Assembly: GCF_040581405.1 (NCBI RefSeq) | Contig: NZ_CP137157.1 | Coordinates: 500,001-564,000, forward strand | Direction of reading: 5' to 3' | Source of the DNA: Komagataeibacter sucrofermentans DSM 15973 | GTDB lineage: Bacteria > Pseudomonadota > Alphaproteobacteria > Acetobacterales > Acetobacteraceae | DNA length: 64,000 nucleotides | Part shown: one piece after another, positions 53,725 to 62,046 of the stretch | Layout: each line of letters starts with the position of its first letter | Position numbering within the stretch: the stretch's first letter is position 1 | Notes under the pieces: model-generated | The model's input: the letters and a program-made list of their open reading frames with translations, nothing else | What the model was told of the DNA's origin: nothing | Database searches by the model: none | Made by a program: the position numbers and the translations under genes

Positions 53725-54369
53725 TTAGAATATTTCCATGATTTTACGCCGGTCCAGCACGATGCGCTGCGAGGAGAGGCGTTTTATCAGCCGCATGTCT
53801 TCAAGTTCCTTGAGCATGCGGCTTGTCGTTTCAACGGCAAAGCCCAGGTAATCGGCAATATCCTTGCGGTCCATGGCCAGGGTCAGGATATTGGAGTGCT
53901 GATCATAGAAATCGGCCTGTTTGCTGCATTCAAGCAGAAAGCCCGCCAGCCGCTTGAGCACAAGCGGGTAGGTGGCCAGCAGCAGGTGGCGTTGCGCCGC
54001 CTTTGTGTAGTTGAGCGCCTGCTGCAAGAACAGGGTCTGGATGCGCGGGTAAACCTCGATCAGGTTGAGCAGGGCTGCATAGGGAATCTGGAACAGGTAG
54101 GTATCCACCAGCGCAATGGCGGAGGCGGGATAGACCCCGTCTTCAATGGTGCCGAACATGTCGTCGGGCCATATGAAGGCAAAGATATGGTTGCGGCCAT
54201 CGTGCAGGTGATGTTCCAGCCGCACGGCGCCCGAACGGATGCGGTAGACATATCTGCCCGCTTCGCCCTGGGTATAGATACGGCGCTTCGCGGGCTTGTG
54301 TATTTTCGTGGAGATCGCGTTTAACGCCTCCCGTTCTTTGTCATTAAGCGTAAAATCTCTGAACATCAT
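53725..54369 (-). CDS. Crp/Fnr-family regulator (FixK-like, no Fe-S cysteines)
   Basis: 214 residues. N-terminal cyclic-nucleotide-binding-like barrel (RRIYTQGEAGRYVYRIRSGAVRL, about 29-51) and a C-terminal helix-turn-helix (LAMDRKDIADYLGFAVETTSRMLKEL). The recognition helix carries E-T-T-S-R, the residues FNR uses to read TTGAT. The N-terminal cysteine cluster of FNR is absent, so it probably does not sense oxygen directly and is closer to FixK. It is encoded 144 nt upstream of the DyP gene in the same direction. An 8-bp inverted repeat lies at 54420-54440 before its start. Confidence 0.88.
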   Translation of the reverse strand: MMFRDFTLNDKEREALNAISTKIHKPAKRRIYTQGEAGRYVYRIRSGAVRLEHHLHDGRNHIFAFIWPDDMFGTIEDGVYPASAIALVDTYLFQIPYAALLNLIEVYPRIQTLFLQQALNYTKAAQRHLLLATYPLVLKRLAGFLLECSKQADFYDQHSNILTLAMDRKDIADYLGFAVETTSRMLKELEDMRLIKRLSSQRIVLDRRKIMEIF

Positions 54370-54694
54370 GAATATCTATATGCAGGGGCGTATTGTTTTT
54401 GTGTATTCGTCAAGAATTTGCCCCCATGATGGATGGGGGCTGCCGCCCCAATGCGGTCAGCCATCAGCCGGTGCGCGCCTTTTCTGGCCATCAGGGTCGC
54501 ATTGGTCGGCACCGTCCTCATTCCATCCATGGCCACCCGTTGAGGGGGTGTGATTCTGGCATGTATATATACGACACCGTATCGTATCGCAATATGACAC
54601 GTGTAAAACCACTGTAAAAAAGCATCTATCTGTCGTCGCATTTCAAAGACTTCAGAAAAAAATGCCGCTTTTTTTTAACAGCGCTCCGATACCC
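54370..54694. other. Intergenic region upstream of the FNR-type gene
   Basis: 325 nt. Contains GCCCCCAT-GATGG-ATGGGGGC at 54420-54440, a hairpin or operator candidate 51 nt from the regulator start, and an AT-rich tract near 54640-54680. No gene is seen. Confidence 0.45.
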
Positions 54695-55351
54695 TTATTT
54701 CTCCCTGATGCAGATGCCGGAAGTGAAGATCTGCCAGGCGCGTTCAAAAAAGCGTGCGCGCATCTGCGGGTCATGCAGCTTGTTCAGGCCCAGCATGGTG
54801 TTCTGTAGCGGCCAGCCCAGGATCAGGCTGATCAGAACCCGGGTTGTCTCTTCATGGTCGGTGGAGTGGATGCGCCCTGCATCGGCGGCAGCCTTGATCA
54901 GGCGGCTCAGCGTGGCCACGAAGGGTTCTACGATGGTATGCATCATGTCATCCACGACAGAGCCGATGCGGTGTCCATCCGCAATAACGATACGGTAGGC
55001 CTCGAGCGTTTCGGGCCGCAGCATGAAGTCAAGGAAGAACAGGCTGATTTCACGCGTGGCGAGCAGCGGATCGGTGGAGGAAGCCTCGACCGCGCCTGCC
55101 GCCTCGAGCAGCAGATTACCACGCGCCGCCACCACCGCGCGGAACAGTTCCGCCTTCGAGGCGTAGCGTCGGTACAGGCTGGCCTTGCTGCACTCCGCCA
55201 CGCGCGCGATCCGTTCGAGCGACGTGGCGGCATAACCCTGCTTGATGAACAATGCCGTTGCAACTTCAAGAACATGCCGGTCGAGTTGCGCCGAGCCTTC
55301 CGGCGTCGGGCGTCCGCCCGTATGTGGCGGTCTTGATGATACGTCAGACAT
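54695..55351 (-). CDS. TetR/AcrR-family regulator
   Basis: 218 residues. N-terminal TetR helix-turn-helix (ALFIKQGYAATSLERIARVA, ECSKASLYRRYASKAELFRAV, about 33-73) and a helical effector domain. An exact inverted repeat at 55388-55405, 36 nt before the start, is a likely autoregulatory operator. No obvious efflux or target gene adjoins it, so its regulon is unknown. Confidence 0.88.
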   Translation of the reverse strand: MSDVSSRPPHTGGRPTPEGSAQLDRHVLEVATALFIKQGYAATSLERIARVAECSKASLYRRYASKAELFRAVVAARGNLLLEAAGAVEASSTDPLLATREISLFFLDFMLRPETLEAYRIVIADGHRIGSVVDDMMHTIVEPFVATLSRLIKAAADAGRIHSTDHEETTRVLISLILGWPLQNTMLGLNKLHDPQMRARFFERAWQIFTSGICIREK

Positions 55352-55387
55352 TCTTCATCCCTTAGCTCCAGCCGTCAGTCAGTCACA

Positions 55388-55405
55388 TTATGTCACGAAA
55401 CATAA
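55388..55405. promoter_or_regulatory. TetR operator candidate
   Basis: TTATGT-CACGAA-ACATAA, perfect 6-6-6 inverted repeat 36 nt upstream of the TetR-family gene. Confidence 0.55.
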
Positions 55406-55491
55406 CATGATATGGGGGGACTGGTGCCCTTCAGCCGCGCAATCCAGCCTGTCGCCAACGGATGCCAGAATGGTGATGTCTGTTCAAATGG

Positions 55492-55971
55492 TCATTGCGA
55501 ATGGGTGATGTCTTCATGTTTCGTGCTGTTTGCCCCCTTCAGGCGGAAGGAAAGCCGCGCGATCTGTCCGGACAGGAACGCGCCCCGGGTGTCTGCAACG
55601 AGATTGATGTCCACGCCCCGGCCATTTTCCATGACCAGGCCTGCCCTGCCATGATGGATGGTGGCCGTGCCGCCCACGCTCCAGTAAGTGCCATTGAAGT
55701 CCTGCAGGCGGGCAAGATTGCGCACGCACCCCTGCCCAGAAAGCGTCATGCCACCCACGCTGGGCATGCCGCCGCCCCGTATGGTGAAGGGGTAGGCATG
55801 CGTGCCGTCATACAGCGTGCCCCGGCCCCACAGATAACCGACCCCGACGGCGATATGGTGCGCCGAGAGTTCGATCCGGGCATCCGTGGCCTCGCACGCT
55901 GCCTGCGCCGTGCCATGAAGGGCCAGAAAGCTGGCGAGGGCCAGAAGGCCAGTATGCCGGAAGCGGTTCAT
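55492..55971 (-). CDS. Secreted hypothetical protein, DUF1134/EipA-like
   Basis: 159 residues. Signal peptide about 1-24 (LLALASFLALHGTAQA, cleavage before ACEATD). The mature part reads VGVGYLWGRGTLYDG, PFTIRGGGMPSVGG, DFNGTYWSVGG, then GRGVDINLVADTRG, a beta-rich pattern like the periplasmic DUF1134/EipA family linked to the cell envelope. The match is by eye and tentative. ATG 55971 is preferred over an in-frame start 33 nt upstream because the signal peptide begins there. Confidence 0.5.
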   Translation of the reverse strand: MNRFRHTGLLALASFLALHGTAQAACEATDARIELSAHHIAVGVGYLWGRGTLYDGTHAYPFTIRGGGMPSVGGMTLSGQGCVRNLARLQDFNGTYWSVGGTATIHHGRAGLVMENGRGVDINLVADTRGAFLSGQIARLSFRLKGANSTKHEDITHSQ

Positions 55972-56332
55972 CACATGATCCAGTGAAAGAAGTGCGGGAG
56001 CCATCCGCCTGGTTGAACGGAACGGTTCGGTTTCGTTTAATCGAGGGCAAAAGGCCCGTCAATGACAAAACAGGCCTGCCGCGCGGCTTCAGGTTAAGGT
56101 GATGGTTTAAGAAGTATTTGAAAAACGCGGTGTCCAGAACGGGTATTGCAAGCTGACAAAAACAGCCAACCAAATAATATTCTGAAATTATAAAATTTTT
56201 GGTGAATATTTTTCCAGAAAGCTTCAGAAGACGTTGCCTTGTTAAAAAAGCGACACCCCCAAGAACTTTTCTTATCAATGATTTGGTTTCAGGCAATCTC
56301 TTGCAATTGCCTGATTATGTGCGGCGCCGGTG
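55972..56332. other. Intergenic region with a diverged repeat element
   Basis: 361 nt, AT-rich. About 56188-56260 holds the second copy of the TTTTTGGTGAA-type element (AAATTTTTGGTGAATATTTT, then AAGCTTCAGAAGACGTTGCC). No gene is seen; a minus-strand frame across it is only the translated repeat. Confidence 0.45.
56188..56260. repeat. Palindromic intergenic repeat element, copy 2 (diverged)
   Basis: Shares TTATAAA-TTTTTGGTGAA and AAGCTTC with the copy at 21860-21908 and continues into a GACGTTGCC--GTTAAAAAAGCGACACC segment, as in the longer two-hairpin form of the element that I recall. Confidence 0.45.
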
Positions 56333-57259
56333 TTACTTTTCGTTCCGGCGCAGTTCATAAGCACGCAGGTTCAGGTCCGTAAGGTCGAGGATGGGGGTGG
56401 CGACGCCATGCGCGCGGGCGCGGGCGACGAGATCGCCAATAATCTGCTGCGCTTCCACCGGAGCACCCTGCGAGAGGTCGCGGAACATGGAGGATGTCAG
56501 CGTGGAGTCCGGCTGCGTCAGTCTTTTGACAATGCCGTTGACGGTGTCGGCTGCCAGCGGGTAACCGGCTGCCGCCGCAATCGTGGTGCATTCCTTTATT
56601 GTGGCATGCACGAAATCTGTGCCGCCAGGCAGGCGGGCCACCTCGCCCACGCTTGCGCGCATGAGGCAGCACAGCGTGCCCAGCGAGGCCAGGAGCGACC
56701 ATTTGTTCCACATATCCTGCAAGATGTGCGGCGAGGGCACCGTATCAAACCCCGGCGCGCGCAGGGCATCGGCTATGGCAGTAGCGTCCTGCCCCGCCAC
56801 CAGGGGGCCGAATACCAGCCGGGGGGTGACGCCAACCTGATGGATGCGGCCTTCGGCGTCGAGGCTGCTGACAATGAAGCAGGTTCCGCCCATGACGGCC
56901 TCACGGCCAAAGCGGCTGGCCAGCACATCAAGATGCTGCATGCCATTGAGCAGCGGTATGATGCGTGTCTGCGGGCCGATGGCGGGGGCCATGTCCACCA
57001 TTGCGGCGGCAAGGGAATAGGCTTTTACGCTCAGGATGATGATGTCATAGGGCTGGGCGATCCTGTCCGCCGTGACCATGCAGGGCGTCAGGGTCGCATC
57101 GCCGAGCGGGCTGGCAAGGCACAGCCCTGTTGCGCTGAGTTGCGCCTGCCGCCGCGGGCGCACGAGAAAGGTCACATCATGGCCAGAAGCGGCGAGGCGC
57201 GCGCCAAAATAGCCGCCCACGGCACCCGCGCCGACAACAAGAATCTTTGGAGTCATCAT
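56333..57259 (-). CDS. panE: 2-dehydropantoate 2-reductase family protein
   Basis: 308 residues. N-terminal NADP fold PKILVVGAGAVGGYFGARLAASGHDVTFL (about 4-32), the substrate region ILSVKAYSL, IIPLLNGMQHLDVL, and a C-terminal ApbA domain (WNKWSLLASLGTLCCLM, SSMFRDLSQGAPVEAQQIIGDLVARA) with the catalytic Lys in NKW. PanE reduces ketopantoate in pantothenate synthesis, but many paralogues have other substrates. GGGA lies 6 nt before ATG 57259; longer in-frame extensions are not supported. It is divergent from the IclR gene. Confidence 0.85.
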   Translation of the reverse strand: MMTPKILVVGAGAVGGYFGARLAASGHDVTFLVRPRRQAQLSATGLCLASPLGDATLTPCMVTADRIAQPYDIIILSVKAYSLAAAMVDMAPAIGPQTRIIPLLNGMQHLDVLASRFGREAVMGGTCFIVSSLDAEGRIHQVGVTPRLVFGPLVAGQDATAIADALRAPGFDTVPSPHILQDMWNKWSLLASLGTLCCLMRASVGEVARLPGGTDFVHATIKECTTIAAAAGYPLAADTVNGIVKRLTQPDSTLTSSMFRDLSQGAPVEAQQIIGDLVARARAHGVATPILDLTDLNLRAYELRRNEK

Positions 57260-57506
57260 GATGTATCCCATCTGTATTGCGCTGTGAATCTGCTCCCGCC
57301 CTGCCTGAGCGGTCAAGCCGGCAGGCGCATGGAGGCTGCATGCCCCACACGCTTCATGGCCTTGCGCTTCCGGCCCACGCGGCACGGATCGCAGCAGGCG
57401 ACAGGCAGGCTGTTCCGCGCCCCCCTTGTAGCGGTTTATTTTTCAGGTAAGGGCATGTGCCGGGCCTGTCCGGTCATGCCGCGCCGGGGGCATGCAGGAG
57501 GGTGAC

Positions 57507-58238
57507 ATGGCCAGCGCGCCAAAACGGATCCAGTCCATCGTGCGTTCCGCCGCCATTCTGGAAATCATGGCGCAGGCGGGTGGCAGCGCGCGGCTGGGCG
57601 AAATCGCGGCAAGGGCGGGCATGGAAAAAACCACCGCCCACAACATTCTCCAGACCCTGAATGACCTTGGCTACGTGCAGCGCAGGCCAGGCGATATGCG
57701 CTATCATCTGGGCGGGCGCATTCTCAACCTGTCGCGCATCATGGGCGATGACCACGGCCTGCGCGCGCGCATGCGCCCCACGCTCGAGGCCATCGCGCGG
57801 CAGGGCGGGGCGACCGTGCACCTTGGCGTGCCCAGCGGGGATGAAGCCGCCTATCTGGACCGGGTGGACCCGCACGCCCCCGATGCTCCGGCCACGGCCG
57901 TGCAGCGGCGCGAAACCATCGAGGGTTCGGCGGTGGGGCTGGTGTTCCTGGCTTTCGTGCCCGGCATGGGCCAGCGTGTGCTCAGCACCCGCGCCCATGC
58001 GCTTGATGGCCGCGTGCGCGAGCAGGTCGAGGCCGTGCGCCTCAGGGGCTACGCGCTTGACCTTGAAAGCTACCGCCCCGGCCAGAATGCGGTGGCCGTG
58101 CCGTGGCGTGAGCACGGCGAGGTCCGGGCCGCCATTGCCCTGACCGGCCCCTGCGCCGACCTGCCGCGCCCGCGCCTTGTGCGGCTGGCATGGATGATGA
58201 TGCAGCATGTGGCGCGCGCCACGGTTCAGCAATGTTGA
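57507..58238 (+). CDS. IclR-family regulator
   Basis: 243 residues. N-terminal winged helix (IVRSAAILEIMAQAGGSARL, GEIAARAGMEKTTAHNILQTL) and a C-terminal effector domain (GGATVHLGVPSGDEAAYLDRVD). AGGAGG lies 5 nt before ATG 57507; a start 15 nt earlier is less likely. Divergent from the PanE-like gene and upstream of a GlcG-like gene and an MFS gene, any of which could be targets. Confidence 0.9.
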   Translation: MASAPKRIQSIVRSAAILEIMAQAGGSARLGEIAARAGMEKTTAHNILQTLNDLGYVQRRPGDMRYHLGGRILNLSRIMGDDHGLRARMRPTLEAIARQGGATVHLGVPSGDEAAYLDRVDPHAPDAPATAVQRRETIEGSAVGLVFLAFVPGMGQRVLSTRAHALDGRVREQVEAVRLRGYALDLESYRPGQNAVAVPWREHGEVRAAIALTGPCADLPRPRLVRLAWMMMQHVARATVQQC

Positions 58239-58336
58239 ACAAATCGGGATTTTGGTAATTGGTGCGTTACGCCCGCGCAGGCGTAGGGTTACGCTGCGCT
58301 TTTAATGCAAGTTTAATGCAAGCCGTGGAAGCCGAT

Positions 58337-58735
58337 ATGAAACTGACTGACGCGATGACCATGATGGAGGCCGCCCTGGCCGAGACGCGCAGGCGCGGGT
58401 TTGGCGTGTGCATTTCCATCGTGGATGCCGGGGCATGGCCCGTGGCCTTTACCCGCATGGATGGCGTGCCGCTGGGCCTGATCGATGTGGCGACCAAAAA
58501 GGCGCGCACGGCGGCCCTGTTTCATATGGACAGCGCCGATCTGGCCACCATCGCCCGCCCCGGGGGCGAGGCCTACACGCTGGAAAACACCAATGGCGGC
58601 CTGACCAGCTTTGGCGGCGGCATTGTGCTCAGGGGCGCGCATGGTCGCGTGGTGGGCGCAATTGGTGTTTCTGGTGCACCCACGGAAGATGATATTGCCA
58701 TTGCCCGCATTGCTGCGAACACGCTCAACGCCTGA
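58337..58735 (+). CDS. GlcG/HbpS-family protein
   Basis: 132 residues, a single GlcG domain: MKLTDAMTMMEAALAETRRR, VCISIVDAGAWPVAFTRMDG, ATKKARTAALF, GGGIVLRGAHGRVVGAIGVSGAPTEDD. Members bind heme or small molecules or accompany glycolate and diol metabolism genes; no activity can be assigned. ATG 58337 has GGAAG 7 nt upstream; earlier in-frame starts are not supported. Confidence 0.8.
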   Translation: MKLTDAMTMMEAALAETRRRGFGVCISIVDAGAWPVAFTRMDGVPLGLIDVATKKARTAALFHMDSADLATIARPGGEAYTLENTNGGLTSFGGGIVLRGAHGRVVGAIGVSGAPTEDDIAIARIAANTLNA

Positions 58736-58766
58736 GCGCCCCTTTACCTGAGCCGGACCCGCCCTC

Positions 58767-59999
58767 ATGATCCAGACCGCACCCCCCGCAGGCGGGGTCG
58801 CCCCCATCACGGCGCCCCACGGCGCGAAAGCTGCTTTTTTCATCCTTACCTTCGGCACGTTCGTGGTCGGCACGGGTGAGTTCGCCATCATGGGCATGCT
58901 GCCCGAATTTGCGTCCTCGCTCGGGCTGTCCGCTTCCGATGCAGGGCATGCCATTACGGCCTACGCGCTGGGCGTGGTGGTGGGCGCGCCGCTCATCACC
59001 ATTATGGGCGCGCGCCTGTCGCGGCGTGAACTGTTGCTGATCCTGTTCGCCCTGTTCTGCTGCGCCAACCTGCTCAGCGTGGCCATGCCCACGCCAGGGC
59101 TGGTGGAGGTGGCCCGCTTCATCACCGGCCTGCCGCATGGCGCGCTGATCGGCATCTCGGCGCTGGTTGGCGCCTCGATGGTGGAGCGCGCGCGGCGCGG
59201 CTGGGCCGTGGGGCGCATCCTGTCGGGCATTGCCATTTCCACCCTGGTGGGTGCGCCGTTCTCCACGTTTGCCGCCGATCATTTTGGCTGGCGCATCGCC
59301 TATCTCATCATCGCGGCGCTGGGGCTACTGACGGTGGCGGGCATCTGGCGCTATATCCCCGCCGACGCGCCCAACCGCAAGAACTCCCCGCTGAAAGAAA
59401 TCCGCGCGCTGGCCAATACGCAGGTGCTGCTCACACTGGTAACGGCGTCGATCGGTTTTGGCGGCATGTTCGCCATCTACACCTACCTGACCAGCGTGTT
59501 GCAGAACGTGACCCATGTGCCTGAATGGCGCATCATGATCTACATGATCGTGTGCGGCGCGGGCATGCTGATCGGCGCGAATGTGGGCGCGTGGATCGTG
59601 GACCGCAATCTCGACCGCGCCGCCCTGCTGGCGCTCGGCGGCAGTGCCGTGGTCATGCTCGCCTTTCCGCTGGTGCTGCATAACGAGCCGGCCCTCATGC
59701 TCGATGTGCTGCTCGTGCCCGCCTTCGTCAACGCGCTTGGTCCGGCATTGCAGACGCGCCTGATGGATTTTGCGGGCGATGCGCAGACGCTTGCGGCCTC
59801 GCTCAACCATTCGGCGTTCAACATCGCCAACGCGCTTGGCGCGTCACTGGGTAGCGCGCTCCTGGCGCGGCAGTTCGGGTATGGCGCTCTGGGCGTGGGC
59901 GGGGCGGTGCTGTCAGCCGGTGGGCTGGTGGTCTACCTGCTGGCCATTGCCCTGCTCAGGCGGAGCGGGCAGGCGGAGGTGCGGGGCGATATCGGGTGA
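58767..59999 (+). CDS. MFS transporter, DHA1/AraJ-like exporter
   Basis: 410 residues, twelve hydrophobic spans. TFVVGTGEFAIMGMLPEFASSLG at span 1 and VVGAPLITIMGARLSRRELL after span 2 match the DHA1 drug/sugar-efflux group (AraJ, YdhP). Probably exports a small organic compound with proton exchange. It follows the GlcG-like gene by 31 nt and converges on the regulator gene at 60010. Confidence 0.85.
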   Translation: MIQTAPPAGGVAPITAPHGAKAAFFILTFGTFVVGTGEFAIMGMLPEFASSLGLSASDAGHAITAYALGVVVGAPLITIMGARLSRRELLLILFALFCCANLLSVAMPTPGLVEVARFITGLPHGALIGISALVGASMVERARRGWAVGRILSGIAISTLVGAPFSTFAADHFGWRIAYLIIAALGLLTVAGIWRYIPADAPNRKNSPLKEIRALANTQVLLTLVTASIGFGGMFAIYTYLTSVLQNVTHVPEWRIMIYMIVCGAGMLIGANVGAWIVDRNLDRAALLALGGSAVVMLAFPLVLHNEPALMLDVLLVPAFVNALGPALQTRLMDFAGDAQTLAASLNHSAFNIANALGASLGSALLARQFGYGALGVGGAVLSAGGLVVYLLAIALLRRSGQAEVRGDIG

Positions 60000-60009
60000 G
60001 CGGTAGCGT

Positions 60010-60960
60010 CTAGCGCACGCCCAGCGCCTTCATCTTGCGGTAGAGCGTGGCCCGGCCAATGCCAAGATGGCGCGCGGTGGCCGTAACATTGCCATGCGCG
60101 AGTGCGAGTGCGGAGCGGATGACATTTTCCTCCGCCTTGCGAAAGCTCACCCGGTCTTCCGCCTCAAGCCGGTCGAGCAGGTTGGGGTGGGTGCGGATCA
60201 TGTCATCCGTCCAGCCGGTCAGGGCGCGGGCCGCATGGGTGGCTCCCGTTACTTCGCCCTCCGCATTGATGGCGACGAGCGGGGCCGAGCACCTTTCGGC
60301 CATGCCCAGCGTCAGCACCCGCGCGCCTTCATGATATTCACGAAAGAGCTGCTCCTCGATCCGGCGGCCCGATTGCAAAAGGGTGTCGAGCACGAGCGGG
60401 GCGAGCCTGCGCGAGGTATCGCCATTGAAGGCGGCAAGGTTGATCGCGCCCGCGACCTGGCCATGCGCGTTGAAGATCGGCACGGCATAGCTTGCCAGCA
60501 GCGAGAAGCAGAAACGCCAGTGCTCGCCTTCACCCAGAAAAATGGGGCAGCCATCCTGCACCGCCGTGCCAATGCCGTTGGTGCCCGCCATGCGCTCGCT
60601 CCACACGGCGCCTTCACGCAGGGCGAGCCTGCGGCACAGGCCCATATGGGCTTCGTCTATGTTGCGGGCGAGGATCGTGGCGTCAGGGTCGGCGAGCAGC
60701 ACCATGAAGTCGAGCCCCTGCACAAGGCTGAACAGGCGCTGCATCTCCGGCATGGCGATACGGAGCAGGCTGGCGGAACGGGCGCTGACATGCCGCAGCT
60801 CCGCGCCTGAAAGCACATCGGCCTGCCACCCCTGCGAGGGGTCAAGATTATAGGATGACACGCAGCGCTGCCACGACTTGGCCACCTCGGTTCCACCAGC
60901 GGGGCGCAGGGTCTGCCCCATAAGGGGCGGCTGGGCCGGGTTATGGCAATGCGGTTTCAT
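60010..60960 (-). CDS. AcoR-like regulator without AAA+ domain (GAF plus Fis HTH)
   Basis: 316 residues. N-terminal GAF-like sensor of the AcoR type (SERMAGTNGIGTAVQDGCPIFLGEGEHW, SYAVPIFNAHGQVAGAINLAA) joined directly to a PAS-like stretch and a C-terminal Fis-type helix-turn-helix (AHGNVTATARHLGIGRATLYRKMKALG). The sigma-54-activating ATPase normally between them is absent, so it should act on ordinary promoters. AGGAGAA precedes ATG 60960. It lies beside a channel and PQQ-dehydrogenase gene pair in the same orientation and may control them. Confidence 0.85.
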   Translation of the reverse strand: MKPHCHNPAQPPLMGQTLRPAGGTEVAKSWQRCVSSYNLDPSQGWQADVLSGAELRHVSARSASLLRIAMPEMQRLFSLVQGLDFMVLLADPDATILARNIDEAHMGLCRRLALREGAVWSERMAGTNGIGTAVQDGCPIFLGEGEHWRFCFSLLASYAVPIFNAHGQVAGAINLAAFNGDTSRRLAPLVLDTLLQSGRRIEEQLFREYHEGARVLTLGMAERCSAPLVAINAEGEVTGATHAARALTGWTDDMIRTHPNLLDRLEAEDRVSFRKAEENVIRSALALAHGNVTATARHLGIGRATLYRKMKALGVR

Positions 60961-61088
60961 TTCTCCTGCCCCTGACTGTCGGGCTGCGTGCGGCATGGCT
61001 GCCGTAATGGCCTGTCCGGTTATGGTTGTATATATTTATTATCAGTCATTCCACGTTATGTTCGATCAACGCATGGCCCTACCATGCG

Positions 61089-61979
61089 CTACCATAAATA
61101 GACGACTTTTATATAATAGGCATTACTTTCGGGTATGTTTCGTCCATCAACAGAATGCGAGTAGCGTGTTGTAAAAGAAAAGTGTTTTGAAATATTGAAC
61201 ATTGCGCCCGCGCCCAGTGTTATTTCACGACTGTCTGAGTTGTCCATGTACTGGCTTGCTGTCCGGTCATAGGTGCCTTTCACGTTCTGCCAGTCCAGCG
61301 CGAAAAACGGCTCGAACAGTTTTGTCGCCTTCCAGCTGAAACGCAGGTTGGTATAGAACACCACGCCGGGTGAATAGGTATGCCCGCCCTTGACGTGCCT
61401 GGCCGCCCCCGCCACGGTGCCGGCGTCGCCATCGAAGCTGAAATGCTTCCATTCATAATCGAAAATGAAGCTCGAGATGTTCGACCAGTAATTGGGCGAT
61501 GTGGCATCACGCGTGCCCACTGCGGTCTGCATGAAGGTCTGGATGCCGAACGTGCTGTGTTTGTTGGGCTTGAACCACGCGGCGGGGCCGACAATGGTGG
61601 GGCCAAGGCCGCCATAATTCGTGCCATCCGCCAGGGTGTAGCTTTCGCTCTGGATCAGCTCGAAGGCGAAGCCCACGTGGGGGATGGCATCAAAACTGCG
61701 GAAATGGACATATTTGGTCATGCCCGCCCAGGTGTGGCTGCCGCCGTTCGGCTTGCGCTGCCCCAGGCTGTTGTAGGAATGGCCCGCCGCATTGCCATCG
61801 CCATACTGCACCAGCACGTTGAAGGGCTTGAAGTCGACGGGCAGGTCATATTCGTGGGGGCCGATGATCCCGAGGGTTACGTCTGCGCCATGGGCCTTTG
61901 GCGTAAGGAACAGTATGGCCGAAGGAAGGGTGAGGCGCAGCATGGCATGGAGCCATGCCGATCTTTCTGTCAGACGCAT
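61089..61979 (-). CDS. Outer-membrane channel, phenol MetA-pathway type
   Basis: 296 residues. Signal peptide to about residue 31 (LPSAILFLTPKAHGADV). The mature protein is a beta-barrel with the layout of the MetA-pathway/phenol-degradation outer-membrane channel family: HEYDLPVDFKPFNVLVQYG, TWAGMTKYVHF, GLGPTIVGPAAWFKP, YNWS-like repeats and a C-terminal YYIKVVYLW. It probably admits the substrate of the periplasm-facing PQQ dehydrogenase encoded 67 nt upstream. Confidence 0.75.
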   Translation of the reverse strand: MRLTERSAWLHAMLRLTLPSAILFLTPKAHGADVTLGIIGPHEYDLPVDFKPFNVLVQYGDGNAAGHSYNSLGQRKPNGGSHTWAGMTKYVHFRSFDAIPHVGFAFELIQSESYTLADGTNYGGLGPTIVGPAAWFKPNKHSTFGIQTFMQTAVGTRDATSPNYWSNISSFIFDYEWKHFSFDGDAGTVAGAARHVKGGHTYSPGVVFYTNLRFSWKATKLFEPFFALDWQNVKGTYDRTASQYMDNSDSREITLGAGAMFNISKHFSFTTRYSHSVDGRNIPESNAYYIKVVYLW

Positions 61980-61998
61980 GGGAGGGGCTTCCCTGATG

Positions 61999-62032
61999 AA
62001 AAGCAGGCACCCGGTGTAAACCGGATACCTGC
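61999..62032 (-). terminator. Hairpin with T-run after the PQQ dehydrogenase gene
   Basis: On the minus strand GCAGGTATCCGG-TTTA-CACCGGGTGCCTGC is followed by TTTT, about 15 nt past the stop. Because the channel gene follows closely, it may act as a partial terminator that lowers channel expression. Confidence 0.6.
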
Positions 62033-62046
62033 ACGGTTATTGTTTT

